A stretch of 5,505 nucleotides of DNA from Syntrophaceae bacterium UBA5764 (GTDB lineage: Bacteria > Desulfobacterota > Syntrophia > Syntrophales > Smithellaceae): contig DIEW01000049.1 of NCBI GenBank assembly GCA_002418825.1, positions 84,602 to 90,106 of the forward strand, written 5' to 3'. The notes beneath the pieces were generated by a model. That model had not been told where the DNA came from. It did no database searches and was given only the letters and a program-made list of their open reading frames with translations. Of the stretch, positions 4,817-5,505 are shown one piece after another; within the stretch, counting starts at the first letter, position 1, and each line of letters opens with the position of its first letter. The translations under genes and the position numbers were made by a program.

Positions 4817-5505
4817 ATGAAGGAAAAAGAAATCACGGCTCTGGCCGATGAAAATATTATGCATACATACCGGCGGTTTCCTGTCGTTTTGGCCCGAGGA
4901 AAGGGACAGAAGGTGTGGGACGTAAATGGCAAGGAGTATCTTGATTTTGTCGCCGGCATTGCCGTTTGCAATCTGGGCCATTCTCATCCCGGTGTGATTG
5001 ACGCGTTGAAGAAACAGCTGGAAAAATTAACCCACGTCTCCAATCTGTACTACACTGAGCCGCAGGCGCGGCTGGCTAAACTCCTGGTGGACAATTCTTT
5101 TGCCGACAAGGTATTTTTCTGCAACAGCGGCGCGGAAGCGAATGAGGCGGCCATTAAACTGGCGCGAAAATACGCGCACGAAAATCTCGGTGCGGATAAG
5201 TTTGAGCTTATCACGATGAAAGATTCTTTTCATGGCCGGACGATGGCCACAATCACGGCTACCGGTCAGGAGAAATTTCAATTCGGTTTTACGCCGCTTC
5301 TGGAAGGGTTCACCTATGTTCCTTTCAATGACCTGAATGCTTTGGAAAAAGCGATTAATAAAAAAACCTGCGGCGTGATGGTGGAGCCGATTCAGGGCGA
5401 GGGCGGGGTTAATATTCCTGATGCGCGGTATCTGAAAGAAGTGCGCTCGCTCTGCGATGAGCACAAAATTTTGCTTATTGTGGATGAAGTGCAGACGGGC
5501 ATTGG
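4817..5505 (+). CDS. argD: Acetylornithine aminotransferase ArgD, N-terminal part (3' end outside window)
   Basis: Class III PLP-dependent aminotransferase that converts N-acetylglutamate semialdehyde and glutamate to N-acetylornithine and 2-oxoglutarate, step 4 of arginine synthesis. The frame stays open to the window edge, giving 229 codons of the usual 390-400. Visible blocks are FPVVLARGKG and YLDFVAGIAVCNLGHSHP near the N-terminus, HVSNLYYTEPQARLAKLL, the PLP-phosphate loop NSGAEANE (103-110), FHGRT (138-142), EPIQGEGG (190-197) and DEVQTG (223-228), whose Asp223 should contact the pyridine nitrogen. The PLP-binding Lys lies beyond the window. The start is the ATG at 4817; a TTG at 4811 is in frame and adds two residues, and the purine run AGAAAGAGAAA upstream could serve either. 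Other class III enzymes (GabT, AstC, BioA) share these motifs, but the position directly after argB and the N-terminal wording favour ArgD. It may also act as succinyldiaminopimelate aminotransferase in lysine synthesis, as in E. coli. Confidence 0.93.
   Translation, partial: MKEKEITALADENIMHTYRRFPVVLARGKGQKVWDVNGKEYLDFVAGIAVCNLGHSHPGVIDALKKQLEKLTHVSNLYYTEPQARLAKLLVDNSFADKVFFCNSGAEANEAAIKLARKYAHENLGADKFELITMKDSFHGRTMATITATGQEKFQFGFTPLLEGFTYVPFNDLNALEKAINKKTCGVMVEPIQGEGGVNIPDARYLKEVRSLCDEHKILLIVDEVQTGI

Overview
The window holds seven genes, all on the + strand and almost back to back: the 3' end of miaB, a bifunctional-nuclease-domain gene (bfn), a Xer-type tyrosine recombinase (xerC), hslV, hslU, argB and the 5' part of argD. 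Gaps between genes are 17, 6, 93, 4, 14 and 22 nt. No RNA gene, insertion sequence, CRISPR array or gene-sized non-coding stretch was found. The only gap large enough for much regulation is the 93 nt between xerC and hslV.

Organism: the base composition looks intermediate (by eye, mid-to-high 40s % G+C). The protein variants are a MiaB ending in a TRAM domain, a BFN protein with an FGKYKM C-terminus, an HslV with a short propeptide before its catalytic Thr, and an arginine-inhibitable type of ArgB. Together with the order miaB-bfn-xerC-hslV-hslU-argB-argD, they suggest a chromosomal segment of a Desulfobacterota ('deltaproteobacterial') bacterium, perhaps near the syntrophic Syntrophia lineages. 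This is an inference from remembered families and gene order, not from a search.

Layout: 1-352 is the end of a tRNA-modifying methylthiotransferase. 370-870 is a BFN-domain protein of poorly known bacterial role. 877-1794 is a complete XerC-like recombinase with all six catalytic residues. 1795-1887 carries a small hairpin, a G-rich patch and the hslV ribosome binding site. 1888-3889 encodes the two-part HslVU (ClpQY) ATP-dependent protease. 3904 to the window end encodes N-acetylglutamate kinase and acetylornithine aminotransferase, steps 2 and 4 of ornithine/arginine synthesis.

How they work together: HslU unfolds substrates and feeds them to HslV; its C-terminal tail and pore loop and HslV's catalytic residues are all intact. 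ArgB and ArgD act in one pathway, and ArgB is probably the arginine feedback point. xerC-hslV-hslU matches the core of the Bacillus codV-codW-codX operon. The whole run could be one transcript, or two with a second promoter before hslV. I see mostly conserved housekeeping genes and no convincing undescribed system. The points worth a second look are the miaB-bfn-xerC coupling, the xerC-hslV gap, the HslV ends and an A8 tract in hslU.
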